A DNA stretch of 64,000 nt from Adineta ricciae. Taxonomy: Eukaryota; Rotifera; Eurotatoria; Adinetida; Adinetidae. Positions within the stretch are counted from its first letter, which is position 1. Every line of letters begins with the position of its first letter. Of the stretch, positions 34,406-48,099 are shown piece by piece. Location: the NCBI GenBank assembly GCA_905250025.1, contig CAJNOJ010000233.1, positions 62,001 to 126,000 of the forward strand. The letters are read 5' to 3'. The notes under the pieces are model-generated. The model was not told where the DNA came from, made no database searches, and saw only the letters and a list, made by a program, of their open reading frames with translations. The translations under genes and the position numbers were made by a program.

Positions 34406-35875
34406 TTATCTCTTTGAGGTATTTTTTTTGATACATGCCGCATCTAAGGTGTTTAATTGACTTTGAAGATTATCAATCATTGATCGAAGATTACGGTTCT
34501 CGATATCAACCTTTTCATTCGCATTTAAAAGTGCCGTAAGTTGTTGTTGTATTGGAATAGGATATTTTCTTGTCATTTCTTCGAAGCATATACGTAATGT
34601 ATGCTCTGTAACAGGTGGTCTTCCCGATAAAGGTAATTGGCATAGTTGACAAGGAACCATTTCAAATTCACATAGTTTTTCGTGCGCTTCAAGTTCATTG
34701 TATAATGAAATCACTTGACATCCATTTGGAGCATATGCACAATAGATTTGTAATCTTTCTAGATCGCTAATGATATCGGTAGGTGCTGGTACTTCTCTGA
34801 AATCATTACAATTGCTTCTTTCATGTCGAACCCCGACATTTATCTGAAGCATATATTTGAATGGGTTGAAAACGTTCTGTTGAGGACGGCATCTTTCGCA
34901 TAAAGTAATACCACATATGCTACAAGAAACTGGGCTCCACAATATGTTACGACATTTGGAACAGAATAATCTATCGTATAAGTTCCAGCTCAATTCCTGA
35001 TACGAAACGACACGATATACATTCAGCTTGCCAACTTCGTTCGTCGATTGAATATAAGTTCGTCCCGGTCTTGCCTATTCGAAACAGAGCAGAAGATCAT
35101 TTGTTACATTTTTACAAACCAACTTACAGCATTACCAGTAATATCTTGTGGCACAAGTATCGTAGCTTGATCATCTTTTTTAGAAAGAAAAATAAACAAA
35201 GAAGATTTTCCCAAAAATCTTTACTTTGTACTTGTCGAAGTTGTTCTTTGAGCTGTTGAATCTCATATTGCGATTCTTGTTGTAAATCTCGAAGTTGCTT
35301 TTTAAGACACATCAAATCCGAATGTCGTGTGAGAACTTCTGCGCGTTTATAAATCATTTTACATTCATCACATTTCGCTACAATTGCCGAACACGAAGAT
35401 TGATGTTCAATAACATTCTTTTGTAACATTTCCAATTGACAACCATTACAAATGACACGTTGATAACCACACATCATTTCGTGTTTTTCAAGTGCTTCAT
35501 ATGGAACAACCTGGAATAAATACATAGACGATGGTTTTCAACAAAATATGTAGGACAAAATGGTATCTAATTGAACTGTTTACAACCATTTGGCTGATAA
35601 ATGCAGATTACTTCCAATTTAGCCAATTGCTTGACAATGAATTTCGAACATGGTCGTTGGTTGAAATTATCACATCGCAATGGACATTGATTTGGATTAT
35701 TTTTCAGCCATTTCGCAATGCATTTCGAACAGAAATGAGTCTCACATTGTTGACATGAGACTGGTTTCCATAGAATATCTTCACATATCGTTGAACAATG
35801 AAGATCGTCTAGATCCATTCCGATCGGACATCGAATTCGTTCAGCACTAAGTCCTAATTCATTAGTCGATGTCAT
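34406..35875 (-). CDS. RING / TRAF-type zinc-finger protein, 4 exons
   Basis: Exons on minus: 35576-35875, 35225-35510, 35128-35174 and 34406-35074; about 433 aa. Exon 1 encodes a RING finger (CEDILWKPVSCQQC, HFCSKCIAKWL, CPLRC) ending in NGCKQ. Exon 2 has TRAF-type zinc fingers (LEKHEMMCGYQRVIC, HQSSCSAIVAKC) and a coiled coil (LKKQLRDLQQES). Exon 4 starts a second Cys-rich RING-like unit (CSKCRNILWSPVSCSIC), another TRAF finger (AHEKLCEFEMVPCQLC) and a short coiled coil. Introns 2 and 3 are canonical. The exon 1/2 join keeps frame only if exon 1 ends after CAG at 35576, where the intron would begin TT rather than GT. Likely an E3 ubiquitin ligase or signalling adaptor (family knowledge). 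No MATH domain was seen. Confidence 0.72.
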
Positions 35876-36543
35876 CTAAACAGAAACTTATGAACTTGCA
35901 CATATCTTTTCAAAAGAAAAGTATCATGTGTTACAGTATCCTCCAGGAACAAAGTGCGAGATACTCGATATACTGTCATAACGCGTCGTAAGTGAGCTAT
36001 CCAAAGCCTATCACATTTTCGTGGGATCCGGTGAAAAATTTCTATATAAGAATATCTTGTTTCAACGTTTCCCCGTTCGATATTTTCCACTAAATCCGAA
36101 AAAGTAATCGCTTTTATATATCGTCCAAAAGAAAATGCCTTGTTCAACTTCGAAGTAAAACTCGGTAAGCAGAGAGTCATTTTTACCGACTACCATTTCA
36201 TTTTCGTAAATATTTGATAATGATGACGCGTCGTCACATATTGCTTTAATGTTTATTTTTACGTACGAATAAACCAGTATTCTCACAAGTCAACAGAGTG
36301 CGCCGTTCTCCGTTTTTTACATCGAATAGCTGCTAAAAAAGACACGCTGAAGACATGAGAAATTCTTTGAAATGACTGTTTATGATATATGTGTCAATCA
36401 ACGTAAGTATTAGGCATCACTTTCATTCTGAACTAGTTCATATCGAGAACGCAAATTTCAATACACGCCTTTTACAGAAAAAGCAAGTTATTGAAGATTT
36501 TTTCGATATGAGAATAGAACGATATTTTTATATTGCAACAATG
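35876..36543. other. Intergenic, nothing recognised
   Basis: Separates two genes that both read on minus; contains upstream sequence of the RING gene. No gene or repeat seen. Confidence 0.5.
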
Positions 36544-39500
36544 TCAAGCTACACAACACTGACATATATTAGAGAGAGTATATTGAACAAACGACTGTAG
36601 ATTACCAACTGCCAGATCTTGAAAACCATCATTATTCAAATCTCCAGCAATGAAGGAAGGAATGGAATATATATCATCTTGTGTACTTAGTATTGTTTGG
36701 AGTCGAAATTCTCCATTTCCATTACCTATTAAGATGATTAAACCAGATGGTGCAATTTGTCCAATGATTATATCAAGGTATCCATCACAATTGAAATCAT
36801 TAGCAATAAGTGGAGAACTATCAACATATGATTCCAAGGTAATCTTTACTTTATTACTAAATGATCCATTTACATATCCAAACATAATACCAATAGAGTA
36901 CATTGTTGTGTAGGAGAGAGCGACATCAAATACAGAATCACTATTGAAATCAGCAATAACTACATAATATGGATAGATAGAATTGCCTCCACCAGCGAAA
37001 GATGTTATTGGCACTTGGAAATTTCCATTGCCGTATCCAAGAAATAAAGCAATAGTTTTACTCATATGATTCACTACTAGGATATCTACGTGATCATCTC
37101 TATTAAAGTCGACGATGGCAATTGATGTTGGACAACTGTTACGTCCAGTGTAAAGATTTGTTTGTGGCAAAAAACTACCATTACCATAGCCAAGAAATAT
37201 GGCAATATAATGTTCACAATAATTAACAATCGCTACATCGGAATAACTATCATTGTTAAAATCAGTGGCAATCAGGTCGAATGGGTAACTGTTATTTCCA
37301 GTTGAGATTAGATCTGATATTGCAAAACTTCCGTTACCAAAACCGATCATAATACCCATCTGCTGTACATTCGTCTCAATGAAAGCGATGTCTAGCTGTT
37401 TGTCTTGATTGAAATCACTTAAAATAAGCTTATTTAGCAACATTGTGTATCCTATCACGGACATAATCGATGCTCGAAATGTTCCATTACCATTACCAAG
37501 TTGTGTGTTTATTGCATAAGTTGTTGAAGAGAAAAATATGAGATCAAGTTGATTGTCGTTGTTCACGTCACCCATAGCAGATAATTTCAAATTAAGATAA
37601 CCGGGCAAATTGGTTCTTTTCACTTGAAATGCAGCTGGACAAGTCGAAACTACGAATGAGAAGAAAGTGGAAAATCACAACCATAGTTTTAAATCATGTA
37701 CGTCAAATGCTCCATGGCAGAGAAACACAATCACACGTAGTTTACCTTTATCTTCAATGACATTAAACAAATCTTACCCGAAGCATTCGTACTTGTGCTT
37801 AGCATTTCCATACTCGTTGTAGAATTGGTTATACTACTGGTTGCTTCGACCATTGTAGGTACTAATAAAGAAATGTTAAAACAAGCGATCTTCATTTGAT
37901 GATTCATACGACTCGTTCTCATCGAAATCGTGTCTGATAGGACATGATCAGTAAACTGTTTTACTACAAGAGAATTTCATTTTTGTTTTTTTTATTTCCT
38001 AGGCCACATATCTTTCTAGTAGACATTCACTGACTCATAAAAAGAGCTCACCTGTCGACTGAACCGGATTGTCATTCTTCCGAATACCAAAAATGGAAAA
38101 TATAATCAAGATAGTGATTAGAAACAAGATCGATAGGAGTGCTAAACAAAGTTTGAAAGAATACCGAACTGATGCGTTTGCGACCGTTCTATAATTAGAG
38201 AAAGTGAACGAGTTTGATCAACATGAAAGAGAACATACTGATGAAGTTCAATAGTTGGTAACACTAATGTTACTTGAGCAAGAATTTTTCGTTTTTTTCT
38301 CAACTGAAGTATTTGAATTATTTGCGGACAAATCCATTTGAGAACGATATTCAATCCTCCTTGAAAGCCAAGTATCAAAGTAATCGTATATAGAAAATTG
38401 ATCTTCTGAACAAATGTATAAGAACATGATGAAGGTGAGCATTGTTGAAAATATAATGAATAATTTGGTGTTATTGACCATTGTTCAATGAACAAATTCG
38501 AAATGAGTTCGTCAACCGTTGTGTTGATTACAAATCGACTTTGATTTAATGGAAGGGGATCACTATGATTTGTAGATTGTTGGAGAAGATCAAGACACGC
38601 TCGATCGTAGAAACATTCAAGAGTGGATAAACGAAATGATTCACTAGGTATACAACCGATTTTCAAACCTTTGATTGGTACCATTTCCGAAGAATTTCCT
38701 TGAAAAATATATGCTTGAGTTGTACAATTTGGATAAAACGCACAAGAACAGTTGTTATCATAGATAATTGGTTGAGTAATTGCATATGTACTCGAAGGAT
38801 TATTCAATGGATATAAATATCGAAAATTTGTTCCATAAGTTGACACAATAGCGTTTCCTTGATTGATATTTTGAATGAAGGATAAAAGTGTTAAAAATAT
38901 CGTTGGAGCACTAGATATAACCGTTTGAATTCGTAATTGAAGACGATCATTAAAATGCTGTTCAGAAAACAGTTGATCACCAATGAATAATGAGAAAAGA
39001 AACTGTTGTACAGTAGTGTTTACTGATTGTCTAGAAAGTTCGCATAATCCTTGAAGATATTGCAAATGAGAGGAGAGAAAACGACGATAGTCAATTTGAG
39101 AATAATCTAATAAATTTCTTCGCCATTCGTCCGAAGTAAATGTACTTGAACAGATCTAAATTGGATTAAACATAACAAATACCATTGTTGATCTTCTCCT
39201 TTCTTACCTGATGAAATGTCAGATTAACATTGACAAATCGATCGTATGTAAATGAAATTAATGAACATGAACATTTCAATCGTTCATTATATTTTTCATA
39301 AAGTTCATTGTAGATATCAAATGATGGTTTATCAAATGTTTTTCTTCCAACATAAGGTTCAATGGTCGTATACGATGTGAAAATAATGATACCGATGGTG
39401 AAAAGAACCATATAGAGACGTGTTGCCCATTGACCTAAACGTTTCACTGTCACGCTGTCGACATCATGTCCAAAATTTCGTGATGAGAACATATTTAGAT

Positions 39501-42500
39501 TGATTATTGTACTGTAGAGTAACATAATTCCATTCCATATGAATATTTTCATTCCGACGGACTCGTTCATTTGTACTATAGCAAAGTCAGAATTCATATT
39601 TTCTTCTTGTGAAAAGTAAATTGTGATTAATAATTACCTGTTTGTTGTTCTTGTCGTCTGTTGGTAATTATTTTCCATAATTTTGTAATAAATTTGACAA
39701 GACGCGGTATAATCAAGCGTAGTGAAACAGACAGACCACCAATCATCGATATCAATGCTACAATCACGTCAATCGACGTATTCTTACGAAGATTTTCCGA
39801 ATAAGTGCAATACTTTGGTGCGCATAGTTTATAAAAACTTTCATATGACGAACCTGAATTCCATTGTTCAATCATCATATTTTCTACAACAGTGGAGATT
39901 GTTGTATTCGGAGGATAATTACTTGACATTGGATCATATACAAGTGGATGAACATCAAACCAGGATGGATTTTCCACATTATAAACATACATTTCTTTGA
40001 TATAAGTCGTCAGAATTGGAAAACATCCGGAATCTGCATAGAAACATTCAAATGTCGATAATAAAAGAGATTCAGTAGCAGAACAGCCAGTGTATGCTCC
40101 AGGCACTATATACACAACATTGTAGTCAAAATCACCATGAGAATTTGAATTAACAGTATAGATGGCAACTGGACTTTTACAGTTTGAATTTGTTGCACAA
40201 ATACAATTGATCGATGTGTAATTTGTGTTGACAGTTCTACTCAAACCGATGATTAACTAAAAGGAAAAAACAAAGCTTTCATCTCGCTGTTTTATTTTTA
40301 TTGAAAAAAGTCCGTAAGTTTTACCTGTAAAAATTGTTCATCATCTGTTAGAACTGTTACAATATCTGAGATAGAATTTAAATTGTCTTTTGAATCCTGT
40401 TGATGTATTCCCATTAAAGGTTGATCGACTTGCATAAGAAGTCGTACTGTTTCGACAAGAAGATTAAAGTAACGAATAGTCGATTGTAAAAGCTCATTGA
40501 CTGTTGAATTCATTTGTAAAGTGAAATCATTTTCGGACAAGACATTTAAAGTAACAAAATATTGTAAAAGAAAACGATGAATAGCATCCTGAATTGTTTC
40601 ATTAGCAAGTTGACAAAGATTTGACAAGAGCTGAGCTTGTGAAAAAGCTTCACTTCGCCAATCAATGGACACTTCATTCAAACTACTTTGATTCAATATT
40701 GACATCCAACGATATGTGAGAAAATCACTCGTGCAGATCTGATGTAAAACTGGAGAAAATGAAATCAATTTCTGATAAGAAATTGTCATAATTGAACAAG
40801 GACATTCAAGAGTATCCGAATAGAATTTTTTCAAATGATTATAATCATTTAGTGATGGATTCTGTTTTGTTAATGTTATTATTTGTGTACTTAGTGAATT
40901 GAAGAGTACGAGAATGAGTATTGATCCTAAAACAAATCCTTTTCATTATTGAATTCAAATATTTAGTTGAGATATGTCAATCAATGCTCTAGAAAGACTC
41001 TGTACGTACCAATTAATAAAGTTAAGTAGACACGTGTCACTATTGTTTGTTGTTTGATACTATTTTCAGTTCGGTCATTGATATTTTTAAATAGATTCAA
41101 TCGTTTTATTGGTTTGACAGTTACTCGCAAGTGTGTTGAAAAGTTTCCTACAAAAAACACTGTTTATGAATGAGATAAATTTGATTCGAAATATACTTAG
41201 TTGAACACTGTGAAATCTTGTGAAGAAAAGGATGAGAAATGGTGAAATTAATCGTAATATAATGATGAGACCACCGTAGAGGCCAATGAAAATGGTAATT
41301 GCGTACGAGAAATCGAATTGATTGGTCATCGTGTACGTACAAAACTGCGGCGAACATGCATGGAAATATTTGGAATAATTCACCGAGATAATTTGCTTTT
41401 CAATGAAAACTGAAGATAAATAATCACTAACAGACATGTTTTCATTTTCTTTCAAAATTGAGTTTGTCCAATTGACATCAATCTATCAACGAAAAAAGAG
41501 ATTTGAAAATTGAGAAAAAAGTCAATTATTATAGAGACTTGATTCAGATCAGGAAAGTATTTCGACCACAATTCAATACATTCGATATCATACAAACAAT
41601 CAAGTGTACTGTGAAGAATACCGGCAAGTGGAGTACATCCTGCAAAAAAACCATTAGCCAATGTCGAATTCGATTCGGGTGGTGTCCAGATTAACCGATA
41701 TAATGTTCCTGGTCCTTTATGTGAGAAGAAACCTGTTTGGCTAAGTGGATTTCCATTAACGCACAAAACAGAATGGTAATCAATTCCATAATAATCATTA
41801 TAATTGTCGCTAAAAACTGTTGGTATTAAGTAGATACTATATCCAGAACCGGAATTGTAAACTGAAATGATTGAATTGGTATTGAGAGCTGAGACAAAAA
41901 AGTTTGCTTGAGTGATAATTTTGAGATAATTCAAAATTGAAATTATCCGAATGGAAATACTGTTAATGAATAATTCAATAGTTGTATTCACCTGGGACTG
42001 AACTTCCCTGTCAGATAGAAGATTTATACTAAGAAACTCGGTGTTACTAAGATCAATTTCATTTTGACTAATTGCATTTTGTATAGATGAACAAAGACTT
42101 GACAGAAGCTGGAACTAAATACAAAAATTTTGATCAGTGAATGAATACGAAAAGATTTTACTTGAGAATTAGCTATTGTTCGAAAATCTGCCGTTCCAAG
42201 CGCACTTGCATTTGAAAAGTACAACGAATGTATCCAACGTTCAGTGACAAATACACTGGAACAAATTGGATACAATTGATTGGTACTATTCACGAAAGTA
42301 TAATAAGGAATTGCAACTGTCGAACACGGACATGTCAGTTTTTGGTGATGTTCAAGATAAAGTTCATCTAAGATACCAGGACGAGTAATATCCGAAATAA
42401 TAATAGTTTTGGACTGTTGTTTGATCAAAGTGATATAAAAGAGAACGTAGATCGATACTAGACGAAACAATAAAGACGATCTTTTGCTATGGGTTATAGT

Positions 42501-42703
42501 TTTAACAATTCTAGTCAGCGTGTTTATTCGTTGGACTTACTTGTGAGAAGAAGAACGTATAACCACGTGGTATATTTCTGCTGACGGAGAGTGATTGTTT
42601 GATTATTTGATTCTTCGTCGGTATATTCATCATTATCTGGTATGAAAAGATTGTAATTGTATAGAGAATTATACAACCAGCGTAATAGAACTTTCAGATT
42701 CAT
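36544..42703 (-). CDS. Three-module membrane protein fused to FG-GAP propeller
   Basis: Twelve exons on minus: 42541-42703, 42162-42457, 41539-42114, 41197-41482, 41010-41147, 40325-40926, 39638-40256, 39208-39575, 38239-39155, 38052-38188, 37778-37861, 36544-37649. All eleven introns are GT-AG (47-190 bp) and every phase agrees, giving 1763 aa without a stop. Three modules each have a membrane helix (for example TTWLYVLLLTISIYVLF), an ectodomain with LxCPCS, ICSS, CxCA...C, ECFYD.AC and QCSPSSC-type Cys pairs, and a second helix with a Gly-Gly (LILGFQGGLNIVLK). A seventh helix (LCLALLSILFLITILIIF), a Ser/Thr linker and seven FG-GAP repeats (DxNxDxxxD calcium loops, for example DVNNDNQLDL) follow. 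Predicted topology puts all ectodomains and the propeller outside. The module family is unassigned; two- or three-gene alternatives remain possible. Confidence 0.62.
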
Positions 42704-43663
42704 GTTCAGCTGGAAGATGAAGGAAAAACTAAATAACTAATTGTTTGTGGTCGGCTGCGCGTGAACAATTAAATGAAAATCCAATTTCTTTTAGAAGTTC
42801 TTTTCGAGTATCGTTTATGAAAGATGCATGCACTGCTTTGTTTCTACTTGTGTACATTTCAATTTCTAATGAAAGTAAAAAGGAAGAGTAGAATTTCGAT
42901 TTTACTTTACTGTTTCTTTTTCGCGGAATCAACAAGGCCGATTCAAGTTTTCTGTTTAATTTTGTGTTCAAAATGGAGGGAGTCGACATCTGTCTTCTCC
43001 ACGATCATCTCTATTCATATCCTAATGAGAAGCAACAATGCGGGTCTGTTAGTGCAAAATTACTGCGAACTAATAATGTGTTAAAAAGTGTTCAGTCATG
43101 ACATACTACTGTTATGATTGAAAAATAAATTATTTTCTTTTTTAAAAAAAGCATTGTGTAGTTTTGAATATTTTGATGAAATTACATCCGTTTTAACTGT
43201 TTAATTATGAACATTACCAGCAAACACAAGTGCCAACTAGACACAGATAAACTCAACTTATACTCTATGATCCCAACCGAAAGAAGGGACTTGATTTTCG
43301 CATACAAATTTTTCGAATTTTGAAGCTGGAGTTTTAAAACTCGAAGAAAATGTTTAATATTTGGATCGAGTTAACGATTTCTACACTACTCCCCTCTCGT
43401 TAGGAAGAAGTTATTTTAGTTGTTGGTTTTTTTTTTCGAAGAATCACAACGATGAATAATCTTACGAAATATTACGATGTTTTTTCCGAGTAAAGTCTTG
43501 TCACAGATTTTTATCAAGAAGATAAAAATATCATAAACTGTTGTCAAGAAATTGTGCTTGGAAATACTATATCGATGAATCGTCCGTGTTTATCTAAGAT
43601 AAGATGTCTACATATAAATGCAAAATAATAATACCCAGTATTTATTTCAAGTAGGGAACAAGT
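42704..43663. other. Divergent intergenic region
   Basis: Lies between two genes pointing away from each other. TATAAA at 43613-43618 is about 46 bases before the NIDO gene start. No gene recognised. Confidence 0.5.
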
Positions 43664-46600
43664 ATGCTTCGAATACCGTTTATTCTCATTTTGATCCTTC
43701 TTAACATCATAATTGAACGGCATAGTAGTGAAGCCATTCAATCGCTTGATGATTTTTTTCCCTTTGGCCCGGAAGCAGATGACATCCGAATGATACGTAA
43801 TGATGATAAAAGTCTTGGTCCTATACCATTACCTTACATATTCCCGTATTTCGATAACAATCATCGTCAAATCTATCAAGCAAATAATGGTCTTTTTTCT
43901 TTCTTGGGTGGAATATCTACTTACAATCCAATTGAATTCCCAATTGGTAACAATCAACGTTTAATTACCCCGTTCTGGTCTGACATTGACACACGTGGAG
44001 TCACGAGTAATATCTCTGAAAATGCTGTTTATTATCAAGTTCATGTTAGAAACGCGAACAACTCGAGTAATGTGACAGCATTTGTATTTGACAAGGCTAC
44101 ACGCTTTGTTCGTCAATATTTTCCCCGAGAACAAATATTTGAACCAATGATGGTCATTACCGGTACATGGTATCGAGTTGGATATTGTTGCACACATATA
44201 GACCGTCTTAATACTTTTCAAATGGCATTAATTACTGACCAATCACGTAGTTTTGCATTCTTTTTCTACAATGATTTACAATGGGCTAGCCCATCTTCAA
44301 ATGGACCATATGCTCAAGCAGGTTTTAATGCTGGTGATGGTGTTGTATCAAAAATGCTTAAATATTCTCGGACAGGGAATATTACATTACTTGTTAATGA
44401 AAGTAATGTTAATGTGCCTGGCCTATTTGCTTTTCGCATAGATACAACAGATATTGAAGCAGGTGGATGTAACGAGCACGAGAGTCTTACTCATTTACCC
44501 GTGCGTGGTCCACAAATAGGTGACACAACTATAAATTTACAGGGGCCATGTTTTGATTCAAATACAACGGAAGTTCTGTGCCGTTTTGGTGAATTCGGAA
44601 CTGTCAATGGTATGATTTTGAATGAATTTCGAGCTGTTTGTGTTTCACCACTTGCAACATACCCTGGTAATGTTGAATTAACTGTATCTCTTGATGGAGG
44701 CAATACATTCGTATCTTCTGGAACTTTCACATACATGCCCATGACAAACGATGTTCTTATCAATGAAGAAATCATCCTCCGTCAGAATGGTACTGCTACA
44801 CAAGCTGTTAGTTGGGGAGATACAATTGAACTTGAATGGGTGATGTCTGAAGCATTATTCGCTGGAATTGATTCAGATGCTTTGATTGATATTGAATATG
44901 AATCATTGATACCAGACGAAGAAAGTACACGTCGACGACAGAAAGATTCAAATGCAGATGTTGATATTAAAATCGATAAAGTTATAACATTGGCTTCAAA
45001 TATTCGTCCACAAGTCGGTCGTCAAACAATACAAATTGATCTAGCAGAAATTGCGCGAAAACAGCCTCGTATTATTCCTCTAGCAGGTGTTGCAGTTGGT
45101 GCTATTCGCGTTGGTATATTTGTATATCGAGCTTACAAAATTTACCGTGCAGTTAAAACTGCGATCAAAATCATAAAAGCAACCGCAGAAGTGACATGTG
45201 ACATTTGGAGTTCTACTCAGCCGAATCCTTCGACATGGAATCAAAATCTTCCGCCGTGTCCGAACACTCTTCGGCAAGCTCAGGTTGCACGAGCTCAATA
45301 TGTACCTGATCCCGCATGCAAGGATGGAGGATTTCTTCCTTCATTTATTCCCGTTGTTGGTAATTGTTGGTTTCATCAAGGACGACCACAGTTTCAAGAA
45401 GACAATGCGGCAGCGTGTTTTCGCTCAGTTCAATCTAATCAACACGGCGCTGGTGGACAATGTTGTTACAATACCGCCGGACAAATTATCACTCGAGGAA
45501 CTGGGGCTGGCAGCGATGATCGTTATCACAGTGATAAAACATTCTGGAAACACCAGTTTCATGATGTCGCCACGTTTGTTGCTTGCTGTAAATTACAATC
45601 GAATCCGGAGCAATGCGATAAGTATCTTCAACATCGACCTTCACGACCAGGAAGTGATACTATGGGTCAATTTGGTGGTACTTGGGGTGATCCACATTTT
45701 TTAACACTTGATGGAACTGCTTATACATTTAATGGTTACGGAGAATACATATATCTGGTAAGTAGAAGTTCGATGGATAGATTACATATCTGATGAAATA
45801 TATTTTTATAGGCAGTTCCTTTGCAACAAACGATCTCGTATAATTTCAATACTACTTTTCGATTCGAATCACAAATTCGTACTACACCGATAGGATCTGG
45901 GGCAGCTACTGCAACAGCGATCAAAGCTTTTGCTGTTAGAATTGGTATGCAGAAACTTGCCATCACAGTATCTCGAAGAAATCAACTTCTTATTCTTCTG
46001 AATAATGATGAGCTGATATTTGAAACTGATCAAGATACATCGACGAACTTAGATCTCATTACTTTCCGTTTCGAAGAGTTTTTCATTTCGAAAAATCGGA
46101 CAAATAATCAACTTACACTGGTATGTGCACAAGGTGTTAGTATTCAGATCACACCAGTCTATGTAGCCACAGCGTCAACTATGGTTCTGAATATCGGCGC
46201 AGCAATTAGTGGAGAATTAAAAGGTGAATGGACATTAGGTTTAATTGGTTCTTACGATGGTAATCCTTTAAATGATTTACGAGATCGTTCTGGTGTCGTT
46301 ATTGGCACTGTTGATGAACTTTCGTCACAAGAAATACATGAAGTAAGTTTTTATGCACACCAGTTTTGTTTTCTTCTAAGAAGAATTCTTCATTTTCAGC
46401 AATTTGGCATGACATGGGCGATTGACCCTACTCGATCTCTTTTCTTTTACGAATCAGGTGATAATGCTTCGTTTTATTCATTTCAAAATCAAAATTACCG
46501 ACCAATGTTCAATGCTCTTATCGTCGATTCTGACAACGCAAATGCTCGTGATGCTTGTGAGATTCCTCACAATGCAACTGATTCATCGCAATGGTCTACT

Positions 46601-47068
46601 GTTCAACGCACTTGTTACTATGATATTGTTGTTACCGGTGATATTGATTTCGGCCGTACTTCACGTCAAGCAGCAGAACAACAAATAGAACAACGTGAAG
46701 CAATGCGTAATCCTCCAAAATTCAATTCTGGCCTATCTCTCACTCGATCAGTACAAATCGGTGAAGAAGTACGTCTTTCTTTTCGAGCCACTAGTGAATT
46801 CAGTTCGAGTATTAGCTACAAACTCCTTCGCGCGCCAAATGATGCATCTCTTAACGCAATGACAGGTGAATTTCAATGGAAAGTTTCGAAGAAACTTGAA
46901 ACCACGAATCAAATTCCTGTTCAAGTTAGCGCACAAGATACAGTTTTCAATTTAACATCAACTTATGAAGTTCTACTTCAGATTCAAGAAAAGAGTAAGG
47001 CTCTTTCACGTACAAGTTGTATGTTTTTACTTATTTTTACATTCGTTTGCCGTGTAATGCTTTCATAA
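43664..47068 (+). CDS. NIDO-AMOP-VWD extracellular protein (Mesh/SUSD2-like)
   Basis: Exons 43664-45757, 45812-46342 and 46400-47068, both introns GT-AG and phase 0, about 1097 aa. Signal peptide MLRIPFILILILLNIIIE. NIDO domain about residues 30-270 (FPYFDNNHRQIYQANNGLFS, ITPFWSDIDTR, RVGYCCTHID). IPT/TIG-like fold about 285-365 (GDTTINLQGPCF). AMOP domain about 515-655 (CNW-like CWFHQGRP, GGQCCYNTAG, FVACCKL). VWD domain from about 670 (WGDPHFLTLDGTAYTFNGYG; GLIGSYDGNPLND). A cadherin/Ig-like segment follows (residues about 1000-1080). It ends in a hydrophobic tail (CMFLLIFTFVCRVMLS), suggesting a GPI signal or short anchor. No sushi domain is seen, unlike Mesh and SUSD2. Family role: septate junctions and gut epithelium. 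Confidence 0.85.
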
Positions 47069-48099
47069 AATGTAGAAGCTCATTTGGCTTCTTTTCAATA
47101 AATTTTTTTATGAAGCGTCGGATTGAAAATGCTTTTATCCGAGGGCTGGCGCTTTCTTTCAGAATGAAGTTTCATTTGATAAAAGTGTGACTATCCCATC
47201 CGAATAATTCTATATGAAAGATAACTCGCCGAGATATATCGTATTGACTGATTCCATGAAGTTTTTGTCACGTTATACAAATATGTCGCCTGTCCATGTG
47301 AAAATTTCAGGACTTATAGAGCTCAATGACGTGATCATTTTGACCAATCGAGAACACGATGAACTCATAAATCTGCACATATACAGTCTTTAAAAACACT
47401 TGCAATATGTTCTACAATTTCATTGAGAAAACAGTCGTTTCTCCAAATTCTCGTAATGACAGACTTATAGGGAAAGATGGAGCAGAACTTGCTCTGTAAA
47501 CGGGTATACATAGCTTTTCGAGACATTCCGAAATTTGGAAACGACAAAGACATGATTTAAAGAGTTGAGAGTGTATTTTTGTTCAACTCCATGTTCTGTA
47601 TCTCGACTTATTCTTCGCTTGCAAATCTATGACAATGCTTGTGCTCACTTTGATCACATTGAGTCTCTCTTAGAACAAGTATGACCAGAGTTGACGCGAC
47701 ATGGACACTAAAATATCTCCTACGTGTAGTTGACCGTCTTTACATGAAAAAAAACTATTCGAAGGTATCTGAAAAGCCCGAATGGAGTGATAAGGTGTCT
47801 TATGTATCAACTGCCGTATCAAAAGCAAACGCATTTTAGAGCACTATCAATAACGAGATGCGCGTTTCCAAACGATTCGAAGCGTCTATGACTCGCATTG
47901 AAACGCGTCGCAAGCGCTTTTAATTGCTTATGATACATACATCGGGAAATGGCTATTTATTGATACTAAAACGTGCGTTCGTTTCTTTTTCTCCTTTTAT
48001 AACGTCCCACTCGCGATTTTTCTTCAACTCGAAGCAAGTGAGATTAAAGTACACTAAAAACATTTCGTTGCTTTTTGCTTCAACATAGGATAGGGCAGA
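47069..48099. other. Intergenic, nothing recognised
   Basis: No supported gene. AATAAA at 47097-47102 is a plausible poly(A) signal of the NIDO gene, about 30 bases after its stop. 5' sequence of the following F-box gene occupies the right end. Confidence 0.5.

Noticed and set aside
36650-36913. Plus-strand open frame over the FG-GAP exon
   Set aside because: Antisense shadow of the minus-strand propeller; no domain of its own.
38142-38238. C-terminal tail of module 3 ending at a stop at 38142
   Set aside because: The segment 38189-38238 is a typical 50-bp GT-AG intron whose removal keeps frame with the next helix, so the stop is probably read only if the intron is retained.
36544-42703. 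Calling the Cys-rich modules DEG/ENaC channel subunits
   Set aside because: Two helices, a Cys-rich ectodomain and a Gly-Gly in the second helix are suggestive, but the hallmark post-helix-1 motif of that family is not seen.
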